Notes: generated by a model not told the origin, from the sequence alone. DNA of 64,000 nucleotides from Aphrocallistes beatrix (GCA_963281255.1 OY725495.1:4216001-4280000), one strand, 5' to 3'. Counted from the stretch's first letter, positions 52,896 through 63,503 are shown. Program-made: numbers and translations.

Positions 52896-53012
52896 GTAAA
52901 GTTATAGGCACCCAACTTTCAGTAGCTGTCACGGGTTCCCCCAAGGGAGTTGAATTCAAACATGGCAGTAGACACCTTTATAAACACATTGCATTGGCGA
53001 AGAAATTTCTAG
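52896..53012 (+). other. Candidate isolated exon of an unrecognised gene
   Basis: Between an acceptor (AAATTTTCCCAG) and a strong donor (TTTCTAG|GTAAGG) is a 117-nt open frame reading IGTQLSVAVTGSPKGVEF, then YKHIALAKKFLG, phase 1 on both sides. The composition is that of a conserved soluble protein, but I do not recognise the family. It is opposite in strand to the M6 and T12 genes around it, and M-T spacers elsewhere lack it, so it is an insertion. Confidence 0.4.
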
Positions 53013-53141
53013 GTAAGGAATTCGTTCTCAGATTTTAGTAATATTCCCAGATTTTAGAATTTTCAATTATTTAACAAATGAGTAATGAATAGGAAATGAT
53101 GTTGTTTGAATTTCTAATTCTGAGAATGGAACTGTTCAGTT

Positions 53142-54523
53142 TCAGGATTCATTCTTGTGAATAGACTTCTGCACTATAACCTGAATTCTCATCTCGATGT
53201 GTCCAGATGTCTCAGATCTCCATCCTAGCTTACTCACCACTCCATCTTCAAATTCGAGTGGCAGTCCAACTCTGTCCAGCTTTCCTAACGCGGGGGAAAC
53301 ACCGACAAAATACTCACTCAACTCTTCCCATTTACTTCTAGGCGCCAAACGCCATGTTATCACGCTCTTAGTGGACATTCCAGGCGCCAGTTTCAGTGCC
53401 AACCAACCGTAACCCAAACTCAAATGCCGGTTCCACCAATCCAAGCAATTCACTTCCAATAGAAGAATGGGATTGTGAGAGGTGTGAACTTCTGAAAATT
53501 TCATAGGCGCCTTTAACTCATATTCGAATAAATGACCAATGTTAATTGGTGGGAGAGAATTAGGAGAGAAAATGGACCAAACACTGAGTGGAGATGAAGC
53601 TTGGTTTGTAAAACTTTCTTCTTTCTCGCCTGAAACCAATTCAAAAGCTCCTGACAAATCCAACTTGTACCTCACATACAGAGATGATGTAGGGAAACCA
53701 TGACAACACGATATCTCTCCAAGAATGTGATAAATAGCTTCATCACTCTCTAAGTCTGCTCTACCAAACATTCCATCTCCAACTGCCCTTGATAGAGATC
53801 TGTTTTGTCGTTCAAACAATTCATTCACGATATGTTCCTCTCTCTCCACATCTCTCATGGTTGGAGGTGTGGAGTCATTGCTGATTCTGAACTCCCAATT
53901 GTCTCCCACTGAATTCTCCATTCGAACCCATCTCTCTGAGAAATCCGGGACCACTCTCACAACTCCTTCTTCCACGAGAGTAACGGTACACAGCACAGAC
54001 TCGTCTGGTTTCGTAGCTTCCTTTCTCCTCAAATCGGACATTACGTACATTTTCATCTTTTCCTCTTTCTCTCTGTTTTTGTGGGTAGATTGATGATTGG
54101 ATTTGTATCTGGTTTGGAATGTGAAGTTGTTCTCCTCGTTTTAGCCATTTTTCGTGTATTCAGTTTCTCATCTGTTAGAATATTTGAATTTACTCCCGTC
54201 ACGTCATCAAAATAATCGACATCTGTGTAGGAGAATAGTCGACCGTTTGGTCTTGTTCCAGTCTCTCTCATTTCTACGATTCTAGCGTGATAGTTGTGAG
54301 CTAGAGGAGTGAAACAATATCTTTCATCGCTATACAACTCCTCTTCACACTGACTGAACACCTTTTCTTGCCATTTGAAATGCCAAGTTTCAAACTCTGG
54401 TTGGTAAATGTTATCTGAGACATTTTGTTGTTGGTTTTGGAGAGAGAAGAGAGGAGACAATCTTCTGAGTTCTATTTTTATAACGAAATTTTTCAGATCT
54501 CCTTTGAAGTGATACAGTGCCAT
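53142..54523 (-). pseudogene. MKS1-like copy M6, one-base frameshift
   Basis: The N-terminal frame runs from 54523 to 54053 and breaks in the linker at about 54060-54075, where one base of the AGAAGAGAAAG stretch is missing. The B9-containing part is then open to 53142. All MKS1 motifs survive. Private changes include KFSEVHTS (loss of a Cys), FGRADLE and SPLSVWS. The break differs from that of M1/M4, so it arose separately. Confidence 0.8.
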
Positions 54524-54550
54524 ACTTAGCTAATGAATCTATGTCCAATA

Positions 54551-54558
54551 ATTTTATA
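54551..54558 (-). promoter_or_regulatory. TATA box of M6
   Basis: TATAAAAT, 35 bp before the M6 ATG. Confidence 0.45.
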
Positions 54559-54930
54559 AATCTGTACACACAGAGTTGGTTAATCTCTCAGTGCATTAAT
54601 CTCGCATAAACCTAGGAATGTTGCTTAATTGTTTTTGGTTAATTTTAGGCGGGGAAGTTACTATAATTAGAATATATCTCAAGGCTAAATGAGTCTTAAA
54701 AGAAATAATCCGGAAATTAGGTATATTAAGAATAAATTGAACCTCTGTAGATTTTATTACAAAATTGCTACATGTAACATTATCAGTATTTTACATGGAT
54801 AATCCAATGTTTCAATATAACTCACAGATCATAGAGGACTCTAGGATTAGTGAAAATACATTAGGAATAGTAGAATGCCTAAATGTAAACAAAAAAAGAT
54901 TTAGAAAACAAAACGTCGTACGCAACTAAA

Positions 54931-55226
54931 TTAAATATTTCTAAGAATTCGAACTGTAAACTCCAACTCCAAACTGTCTGATTTGATGAACTCTTTCAAA
55001 TCTGTAGAGAGAGGAATTGAAGCTATTTTATGACGTGACGAAATATCTGTATATTGCTTTTTAGAGATAAAACTATCGGAGGACTTTTGAAGATTAGAGA
55101 ATTCTTGATGTCTCTATGACAAACCACTCGTGTGATAAAAATAGCTTTGAAAGGCCATTCTAATGAATCGTAGTTATCTCCACTTCTAGGATCGAATTCA
55201 ATTATAAAATCCTGAGCACCAGAATA
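54931..55226 (-). pseudogene. TRAF-like 3' fragment, copy T13
   Basis: Only the last 95 or so codons of a MATH domain, nearest to T11 (same YTDISSRHK loop), remain. They carry a 2-bp insertion in the loop (TTTTTAGAGATAAAAC). The copy is cut at 55226, where it joins a dispersed repeat (AGTCTAAGCCAAAAG), so the N-terminal three quarters were lost at that junction. Confidence 0.85.
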
Positions 55227-55741
55227 AGTCTAAGCCAAAAGTATCGACCTCTATGATTGGATAAATGTGAATCAATCTTATTTGCGATACTGTATATGAA
55301 ATTAGTTTCAACTTGATATTGAGGTTTCCCAGAACTTGTTATGATAGTTTTTCGTGGTCGACTGAACCCATTAATGTGTATAATAAAGGATTGGTAGTAG
55401 TATATCTTAAAAACTTCATTTGCAAGTACTTATCCTAATTCTACTGTAATAACATCTAGACAAATTATTCAACATAAATACTGTATGGATTCCCAGATCC
55501 CAGGAGTGAATAGCCGTGACAGGTTAGGAGGTCGGCAGTGCGGACTGAGATAGGTGGAGAGGTGGGGGGACTTACTGTTGATACTATGAGTCACATGTCA
55601 TGATAAAATGTTAAGACTCATCGAGTCGCTCAGTCTCGTGAACATCTACTAACTCGTTTGGATTTTATTACTTTAGCTATCACGTCTGTTCCGATGTTTC
55701 AATCAACACAGAACATCAGGTGACTCATAATGACATTGAAC
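55227..55741. other. Repeat-derived spacer
   Basis: Closely duplicated at 58240-58780. It contains GAGTCACATGTCATGATAAAATG and a TTAAGACTCATCGAGTCGCT segment that is also found, reversed, downstream of T1 near 940-990. No gene. Confidence 0.5.
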
Positions 55742-56189
55742 AAGTATTTCAACACTTGATTATTTCCCAAACAAATAATACTAAATCGGATTTTTTCATG
55801 AAGGGCAATACGTTCAAATTCAAAGAGATACTAAAATCTGATTTCAGATTCGAAATCTACACACTCGAATTAGTCATAGTTGAACATAACAAATAAATTA
55901 TTCAACTCAATGAACAATCTTATCAGCCTGAGCCACCATAGGTAATTCATTGCAATCATGTATAGTGGTCAAATGGATGTATGTGGCATAAGGTGGCACT
56001 GATTGATAATTACAAAAAGTTAGGAATTAATGATTAATTAGAAAAATTAAACTATGACTAATTCGAGTGTGTAGATTTCGAATCTGAAATCAGATTTTTA
56101 GTATCTCTTTGAATTTGAAAGTATTTCCCTTCATTAAAAATCCGATTTAGTATTATTTGTTTGGGAAAGAATCAAGTGTTGAAATACTT
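55742..56189. mobile_element. Foldback MITE, empty of mariner
   Basis: Arms AAGTATTTCAACACTTGATT and the complement ending GAAATACTT, with inner arms around ACTAAATCGGATTTTT. The core at 56058-56066 (CTATGACTAATTC) is the unfilled site of the mariner found in the sister copy at 58781-62044. Confidence 0.8.
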
Positions 56190-56308
56190 TTGTCCGGTTG
56201 GTGTATATTATATCATAACTTGAATACAATGAAAATACGTTAGGAATAGTAGATATAATAAATGTAAACAAGAAACATTTAGGAAGATAATAATGTACGC
56301 AAGTAGAA

Positions 56309-57613
56309 TTAAATATCTTCGAGAATTCGTACTGTAACCTCCAACTTCAAACTGTCTGATTTAATGAACTCTTTCAAATCTGTAGAGAGAGGAATTGAAG
56401 CTATTTCTTGACGATACAAGGGATATTGCTGTTCATTTAAAACTATTAGAGGACTTTCGAAGACCAGAGAATTCTTGATGTCTCTATGACAAACCACTCG
56501 TGTGATAAAAGTAGCTATGAAAGGCCATTTTAATGAATTATAATTATCTCCATTTATAGAATAGAATTCAATTATAAATTTATGCGCATCAGAAAAATGA
56601 ACCAACTTAAATCTATAACAAGCGGCTTCATAGTAATATGAATAGCTATGACTGAGATTAGGTTGAAACTTCTCATCAAATCCATTTATAGTCCACTTCA
56701 CTTTACTTTCATGTCTGACGTGAACATCTTTTATCAATGATTGGATTTCGATGTTTTTAATTTTCAGTTCATTTTCTAAAGATTCGACTTTTTTTTCAAG
56801 TAATTCATTCTTTTCCAAACTTTTCTTTTCCACAGATTCCACAATTTCAATTTGTTTCTCAAGTAACTTAAACTTGTCTTCTAATACAGTGAGTTTCAAT
56901 TCTGTGTGTAGACATCTATTCTCTTCCAAATGTTTCTCCAACTCTCGTCGTTTTAACCCCACCACTTCACACCTGTACTTCTCATATGGACACACAACTG
57001 ACTCTTCAGAACACTCACTCTCGAAATGAAACAAAATACTCTCGCGACGCACACGTGTCCCACATCCCAATTCACACAACATGAATACCTTCCCACACAC
57101 CTTCACATGCTCTACCATCTCACACACCTTATGCACTCCCGAACAGTGCAAACACGCCTCTTCATGTTGGGAGCATTCCTCCCGCACGTGCCTTCCCATC
57201 TCATCACGTGTTGTCACAACGCCACACAACAGCTGACACGACTCATACACGTGACCACATGTAGTCAGGTGATTTTCCACATTCTCCAGCCTACCCAACC
57301 ACTCACAGCCTCGCTTGGATAAGGGACAGGTACACTTCAATGATAGAATTGTATCGTTTATGGATTCATGTGGGTTAGTATTTTCATCGTCTCGCTTGCA
57401 ACATACACATGTTTGTTTTCCAGTATTTGAAATTGAAGCCTCTTTCATTATTCCTTTACATCTCGCACACTTGTAAAAAATTCCTTCTCTCTCAGAAAGG
57501 TTTTCGTTCAGAATATCACTTCTGTATCCTCCCAATGAACCTCCCTCTAGCTTAACTCGACATAACTCAGTCCCTGTCTCAGGTTCTAACGGTACACTTG
57601 TTCTTGTTGCCAT
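56309..57613 (-). CDS. TRAF-like protein, copy T14
   Basis: 434 residues. Leader T36 is N; RING remnant CARC/CVCC with KEASISNTGKQTC and linker KRDDENTNPHESIND, the most changed linker of the set. The finger block has SQHEEA and VFMLCEL. The coil (about 233-303) shares KQIEIVESVEKKSLEKNELLEKK with T15. The MATH domain is unusual: SHSYSYYYEAACYRFKLVHFSDAHKFIIEF and SLKWPFIATFIT replace otherwise constant residues (VAGY to AACY, EWPFKAIF to KWPFIATF). T14 and T15 form a clear sister pair. Confidence 0.85.
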   Translation of the reverse strand: MATRTSVPLEPETGTELCRVKLEGGSLGGYRSDILNENLSEREGIFYKCARCKGIMKEASISNTGKQTCVCCKRDDENTNPHESINDTILSLKCTCPLSKRGCEWLGRLENVENHLTTCGHVYESCQLLCGVVTTRDEMGRHVREECSQHEEACLHCSGVHKVCEMVEHVKVCGKVFMLCELGCGTRVRRESILFHFESECSEESVVCPYEKYRCEVVGLKRRELEKHLEENRCLHTELKLTVLEDKFKLLEKQIEIVESVEKKSLEKNELLEKKVESLENELKIKNIEIQSLIKDVHVRHESKVKWTINGFDEKFQPNLSHSYSYYYEAACYRFKLVHFSDAHKFIIEFYSINGDNYNSLKWPFIATFITRVVCHRDIKNSLVFESPLIVLNEQQYPLYRQEIASIPLSTDLKEFIKSDSLKLEVTVRILEDI

Positions 57614-57656
57614 CGATATCAGTTCGATTACAAATGAATATCAATTCTCTAAATGC

Positions 57657-57664
57657 TATTTATA
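57657..57664 (-). promoter_or_regulatory. TATA box of T14
   Basis: TATAAATA on the - strand, 51 bp before the ATG. Confidence 0.6.
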
Positions 57665-58780
57665 GAAAACAGACTTTGATACTATACTTTCAAGATAACA
57701 TTAGAAATTAGATATGGTAGAGTTCTTATTGAACAATTGCTTCAAATTAACTAAACAAATTCTTTAACTTTCTAGTTTGTAGTGGGCAATGCGGGAAATT
57801 TTGGGCCCGCGAGATTAAATTTGATGTCATAGCTTCCATAGGTTTCTCCTGAGCAGACTTACTTTAGTAACATAATGACCAATACATGAAATGACTTTTT
57901 TCCTCCACATATCTCATCAATTAACAATTTATATTTGTTATGAAAATAGCTTTTGACATATATTGTTTTGTAGTAAGTTCTGCGTTATGGATAATACCAA
58001 AATCGGTCAGTTCTTGTTACGGCCATAGTGATGTGGCGTAACAAAGACTTACATATTTTGGCCCACTTATGAATGAAGGTTTCCCGCCACTGCCTCAAAG
58101 GAATATTCATCTTATAACAAAATTTCCTCACGCCAATAATGATCTAAGTTTATCAAACCAATCTGTATACTAGCATTCTAGGGCCATGAAATTTTCCATT
58201 TAATAGGATACGCATTCGAGGTATTTGTCCCAGATTTCATTGACAAGTCTAAGCCAAAAATATCGACCTCTATGATTGGATAAATGTGAATCAATCTTAT
58301 TTGCGATACTGTATATGAAATTAGTTTCAACTTGATATTGAGGTTTCCCAGAGCTTGTTACGATAGTTTTTCGTGGTCGACTGAACCCATTAATGTGTAT
58401 AATACAGGATTGGTAGTAGTACTTCTTAAAAACTTCATTTGCAAGTACTTCTTATCCTAATTCTACTGGAATAACATCTAGACAAATTATTCAACATAAA
58501 AACTGCCATAGATTCTCAGATCTCAGGCGTGTATAGCCGTGACAGGTTAGGAGGTCGACAGTGCGGACTGAGACAAGAGAGGACACAGGTGGAGAGAGGT
58601 GGGGGGATTTACTGTTGATACTATGAGTCACATGTCATGATAAAATGTTAAGACTCATCGAGTCGCTCAGTCTCATGAACATCTACTAACTCGTTTGGAT
58701 TTTATTACTTTAGCTATCACGTCTGTTCCGATGTTTCAATCAACACAGAGATCATTGAGTGACTCATAATGACATTGAAT
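57665..58780. other. Spacer with dispersed repeats
   Basis: No gene. From about 58235 it is a second copy of 55227-55741. Confidence 0.55.
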
Positions 58781-59426
58781 AAGTATTTCAACACTTGATT
58801 CTTTCCCATACAAATAATACTAAATCGGATTTTTAGGGCAATACGTTAAAATTCAAAGAGATACTAAAAATCTGATTTCAGATTCGAAATCTACACATTC
58901 GAATTAGTCATAGTTGAACATAACTAATAATAAATTACTCAACTCAATGAACAATCTTATCAGCCTGAGCACCATAGATAATTCATTGCCATCATGTATT
59001 GTGGTCAAAATGAATGTATGTGGCATAAGGTGGCACTGATTGATAATTACAAAAAGTTCGGAATGAATGATTAATTCGAAAAATTAAACTATGACATAGC
59101 ATGCTATGACTATGACTACAGGGTGGCTCATAAGTTCTGTGACATTTTTTCGTACCCATTAATTTTAATTTTAATTTGGATAATAGACAGTTGATCAAAT
59201 TTATTTTATCACTAGATATTCAACATCAGTTTTTCATTAGTAATTTTCATATAAAATTCCATTTTAGTATTGTGTAGCTAATGCAGCGTGCGATGTGCTG
59301 TAGTTGGGTTATTTCAAGCGGGGTATAAGACGAAGGAAATTTCCAAAATGCTCAAAATGCCCAGGAGAAGAAGAATGTTTGTTGTTAGGGCCATTAAGAG
59401 ATATCTGGAGACTGGAAATGTTGAGG

Positions 59427-60492
59427 CATAGCCTACTCTAATAATGCCTCACAGTAAAATAACCAAGGATGCGGTAATAGCCGAATGGATTAATACACGA
59501 TTAGCCTAAAATCGTTAACCATGCAGAATAGGCGTTAAGAATGTATTACCAGCATATATAAACATGGTATCAAATATATATATCCGTTGTCAAAATTTCG
59601 ATTAGTCATCATATCATTGCGCAACAGGTCATTTTAAGCACGATTTTGACAATTTTCTAAGCTGTTTTAAGCCTACTTCTAAATGTTATTAAGGTATAAT
59701 TTTTGTGTAGAGCTAAGATTAGCACGAGTAGATTTGAAAAATTTAGAATTTTTTAATGGAATGTTATTACATTCTTACGTTGCTATGGTGAAGCATTTTG
59801 ATCAGTTTGAGCCATATCCTGCAAACTGTAAGAACTAGGTCTTCAAATCTGAACGTATTTGATAGGCAATTGGGTACTTCCTATTAGGTAATAATACAAT
59901 TTAAACTTCTAAATTAACAGAATATAGAGTTATGCGACAATTTAGTGTTTTGGTCACATCCTTTAAATCAACCCAAAACTCAAAACTCGTTGAATTTAGA
60001 AGTTCAAGTTGTATTATCACCTAATAGGAAGTAGCCAATTGCCTATCAAACATGATCAAATTTGAAGACCTAGTTCCTACAGTTTGTACGAATTGGCCCA
60101 AACTGACCAAAATGCTTTACCATAGCAACGCGGGAATGTAACAACATTCCATTGAAAAATTCTAGATTTTTCAAATCAACTCGTACTAATCTTGGTTCAA
60201 CACAAAAATCACACCTTAATACCATTTAGAAATAGGGTTAAAACAGCTTAGAAAATCGCTAAAATTGTCCTTAGAATGACCTGTTGCACAATGATATGAT
60301 GACTAATCGAAATTTTTCCAACGGATATATACACTTTGATACCATATTTATATATGCTGGTAATACATTCTTAACGCCTATTCTGCATGGTTAACGATTT
60401 TAGGCTAATCGTGTATTAATCCATTCGGCTACTACTTCATCCCTAGTCCATGATTTTCAGTCTACTGTGAGGCATTATTAGAGTAGGCTATG
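59427..60492. mobile_element. 1.07-kb palindromic element inside the mariner
   Basis: Two arms of about 500 bp form an almost perfect inverted repeat beginning CATAGCCTACTC and ending GAGTAGGCTATG. GTTGAGG flanks both sides (59420-59426, 60493-60499) as a 7-bp target duplication. Nothing coding. Removing it rejoins the transposase reading frame region. Confidence 0.9.
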
Positions 60493-61071
60493 GTTGAGGA
60501 TAGAGCCAGGAGTGGACGTCCGTGTACTGTTGTGACCCCAAAGGTTCGCAAGAATGTGCGGGAACAAATTCGAAGAAATCCCCGGCGATCTATGCGTTAA
60601 ATGGCATCAGTCATTAAAATATCTCGCCGATCTGTTCAAAGGATCGTTAGGGACCATTTAGGAATGAAATCAATCAAAAGGAAGAAGGTGCACTTCCTTA
60701 CTGACAAGATCAAGGGAAAGAGACTGGTTAAGAGCAAGGGTCTGTTAAAGCGGCACGCTATTCATGGAATGAACAACATTCTTTTTTCAGACGAGAAATT
60801 ATTCACGATAGAAGAAGCTAGTAATGCTCAAAATGACAGAATAATATAATCTAGTGCTCATTCAATCCCAGAAGAGGTGCATTACGTTGCGCGAGTTCAG
60901 AAACCACTCTCTGTCATGGTTTGGGCTGGGGTTTCGGGCATTGGTCGGACATCCCTGGTTTTTGTTCCGCCAGGAGCTAAAATCAATTCAATCTCGTATC
61001 GCGAACTTATATTAGAGCCTGTACTGAAAGATCTAAGCCAGTCCATGTTCTCTGGGGAGCAGGCTTTCATC

Positions 61072-61290
61072 TAGGCGTACTGGGCGCGCCTAGAGGTACG
61101 TATTTGATCTCATGGATCATAATTAGGCGTATGGTTTTTGGGGCTAGGCGCGCGGCATACGCCTACTTAGGCGCGTGGCACAAAACATATATAAAATTGC
61201 TATATAAAAATGAGTCTAGGCGCGTCGAAAAAATGGTGACATCCATTTAGGCGTATAACTTTGGAAAGCTGGATGAAACATTGCTGGGGA
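61072..61290. mobile_element. Possible small insertion with TAGGCG repeats
   Basis: The transposase frame is interrupted by DNA with repeated TAGGCGTA and TAGGCGCG blocks. Exact borders and target duplication are not clear. Confidence 0.4.
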
Positions 61291-61494
61291 GTCTTTTTTA
61301 TTTCAACAGGATGGTGCACCTGCCCACACCTCGAAACTCACCCAGGCATGGTTAAAGGAGAATATCCCCGATTTTATTACCAAGGAGGAATGCCCCCCCC
61401 CCTACAGCCCCGATTTGAATCCAATGGATTACTCGATCTGGTCTATTTTGGAGACAAAGGCTTGTGCTAAAACCCACACCAATATAGAGTCAGC

Positions 61495-61795
61495 CCCGGC
61501 GCTTATTTTTTTCATTCACTATTTTGACCCGCCGCTATTTTTTGGTTACTACATTGACTGGCACTTTTATTTTTGCCACAACTGAGAATGTTAGTCTTAT
61601 TAAAAAAGGATAAGGTAATGTTTCAAAAAGCACTGTATCTATCCCACTACTGAGAATACTAGTTTGATATGATGTTCAGAGAACTAAAATGCCCCGGCGC
61701 TTATTCAAGCCCCGGCGCTTATTTATTTCGCTCACCCTTTAGACCCGGCGCTTATTCAAACCGTCGCTTATTCAGGGAAATACGGTATATAGAAT
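61495..61795. mobile_element. MITE with CCCCGGCGCTTATT repeats
   Basis: The termini-like phrases AGCCCCGGCGCTTATT and TTATTCAGGGAAATACGG are those of a widespread invertebrate MITE family. The element lies within the mariner 3' part. Borders approximate. Confidence 0.5.
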
Positions 61796-62149
61796 AGTGA
61801 TTATTTCTAGAATATTATTAGCAAAACATGTAAGTCTAGTGCAAATAGCAAGTAGGACCAGTGTATTTTAAATATATAAATGGGTTAATATAAATGTCAC
61901 AGAGCCACCCTGTAATTCTAGTGTGTAGATTTCGAATCTGAAATCAGATTTTTAGTATCTCTTTGAATTTGAACGTATTTCCCTTCATTAAAAAATCCGA
62001 TTTAGTATTATTTGTTTGGGAAAGAATCAAGTGTTGAAATACTTTTGTCCGGTTGGTGTACATTATATCATAACTTGAATACAATGAAAATACGTTAGGA
62101 ATAGTAGAAATACAAAAATGTAAACAAGAAACATTTTGGAAGCAAATAA

Positions 62150-63460
62150 TTAGAATATAATATTTTCGAGAATTCGTACTGTAACCTCCAACTCCAAACT
62201 GTCTGATTCAATGAACTCTTTCAAATCTGTAGAGAGAGGAATTGAAGCTATTTCTTGACGATACAAGGGATATTGCTGTTTAGAAAAAGCTGTCAGAGGA
62301 CTTTCGAAGATCAGAGAATTCTTGATGTCTCTATGACAAACCACTCGTGTGATAAAAATAGCTATGAAAGGCCATTCTAATGAATCATAATTATCTCCAC
62401 TTATAGGACCGAATTCAATTATAAAATTATGAGCATCAGAATAATGAAGCAACGTAAATCTATAACAAGCGGCTGCATAGTAATATGAATAGCTATGACT
62501 GAGATTAGGTTGAAACTTCTTAACAAATCCATTTATAGTCCACTTCACTTTACTTTCATGTCTGACCAGCACATATTTTATCAATGATTGGATTTCGATG
62601 TTTTTAATTTTCAGTTCATTTTCTAAAGATTTGACTTTTTTTTCAAGTAATTCATTCTTTTCCAAACTTTTCTTTTCCACTGATTCCACAACTTCAATTT
62701 GTTTTTCAAGTAACTTAAACTTTTCTCCCAAATCAGTGAGTTTCAGTTCTGTGTGTAGTAGTCTATTCTCTTCCAAATGTTGCTTCAACTCTCGTCGTTT
62801 TAACCCCACCACTTCACACCTGTACTTCTCATACGGACACACAACTGACTCTTCAGAACACTCACTCGAGAGATGAAACAAAATATTCTCGCGACGCACA
62901 CGTGTCCCACATCCCAATTCACACAACACGAATACCTTCCCACACACCTTCACATGCTCTACCATCTCACACACCTTATGCACTCCCGAACAGTGCAAAC
63001 ACGCCCCTTCATGTAGGGAGCATTCCTCCCGCACGTGCCTTCCCATCTCATCACGTGTTATCACAACGCCACACAACAGCTGACACGACTCATACACGTG
63101 ACCACATGTAGTCAGGTGATTTTCCACACTCTCCAGCCTACCCAACCACTCACAGCCTCGCTTGGATAAGGGACAGGCACACTTCAATGATAGAATTGTG
63201 TTGTGTACATTTGCGTGTGGAAGAGATTTTTCTCTTTCTTTCAAACAGCAAAGACACGATTGTTCTCCAAGATTTCCAATTGAAGCATCTTTCATTATTC
63301 CATTACATCTCGTACATTTGTAGATAGCTGTTTCTCTCTCAGAAAGGTTTTCAGTTAGAATTTCACTTCTGTATCCTCCCAATGAACCTCCCTCTAGCTT
63401 AACTCGACATAACTCAGTCCCTGTCTCAGGTCCTAACGGTACACTTGTTCTTGTTGCCAT
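62150..63460 (-). CDS. TRAF-like protein, copy T15
   Basis: 436 residues. Leader P11 is G; RING remnant CTRC with GNLGEQSCLCC and linker LKEREKSLPHANVH. Finger changes are GVVITRDE, SLHEGA and RENILFH. The coil (about 233-303) carries the KSLEKNELLEKK insert of T14. The MATH domain has SHSYSYYYAAACYRFTLLHYSDAHNF, keeps the EWPFIAIF variant, and reads on two residues longer (ENIIF). With T14 it lacks the VAGY strand of the other copies. Intact. Confidence 0.85.
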   Translation of the reverse strand: MATRTSVPLGPETGTELCRVKLEGGSLGGYRSEILTENLSERETAIYKCTRCNGIMKDASIGNLGEQSCLCCLKEREKSLPHANVHNTILSLKCACPLSKRGCEWLGRLESVENHLTTCGHVYESCQLLCGVVITRDEMGRHVREECSLHEGACLHCSGVHKVCEMVEHVKVCGKVFVLCELGCGTRVRRENILFHLSSECSEESVVCPYEKYRCEVVGLKRRELKQHLEENRLLHTELKLTDLGEKFKLLEKQIEVVESVEKKSLEKNELLEKKVKSLENELKIKNIEIQSLIKYVLVRHESKVKWTINGFVKKFQPNLSHSYSYYYAAACYRFTLLHYSDAHNFIIEFGPISGDNYDSLEWPFIAIFITRVVCHRDIKNSLIFESPLTAFSKQQYPLYRQEIASIPLSTDLKEFIESDSLELEVTVRILENIIF

Positions 63461-63503
63461 CAATATCAGTTCAATTACAAATCAATATCAATTCTCTAAA
63501 TGC

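Larger units (their letters stand above)
59290..61480 (+). pseudogene. Mariner-family transposase remnant
   Basis: Fragments in order: an N-terminal helix-turn-helix part (GYKTKEISKML, before 59426); a GRP-box (ARSGRPCTV) after the palindrome at about 60505; a second HTH region, interrupted by TAA at 60598-60600 (ISRRSVQRIVRDHLG); the first catalytic Asp in ILFSDEKLF; VMVWAGVSGIGRTSLVF; the second Asp in QQDGAPAHT at about 61312; and the third in SPDLNPMDYSIW at about 61420. The last two Asp are about 33 residues apart, near the DD34D type. Stops, frameshifts and inserts at 59427-60492 and about 61072-61290 make it inactive. Confidence 0.8.
59119..61912 (+). mobile_element. Tc1/mariner-type transposon (dead)
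   Basis: 2.8 kb between inverted ends CAGGGTGGCTC and GAGCCACCCTG, with a TA duplication (59117-59118, 61913-61914). It carries a decayed transposase and at least two later insertions. The outer ends also share GTGACATTT. Confidence 0.9.
58781..62044. mobile_element. Foldback MITE split by a mariner insertion
   Basis: Same arms as 55742-56189. The right arm resumes at 61913 after the mariner. The nesting order is therefore foldback first, mariner later, palindrome last. Confidence 0.8.

Noticed and set aside
2563..54093. Antisense ORFs of 71-137 residues across the MKS1-like copies
   Set aside because: Shadows of the conserved sense frame; composition is unlike a folded protein and lengths vary with sense-strand lesions.
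60601..61470. Separate small genes at 60601, 60877 and 61261
   Set aside because: They are pieces of one decayed mariner transposase in different frames.
4185..63111. A 98-residue antisense ORF (starting MKQNTLATHTC) open in nearly every T copy
   Set aside because: It is opposite the nearly invariant zinc-finger block, so its conservation follows from the sense strand. No promoter or sensible domain is seen.
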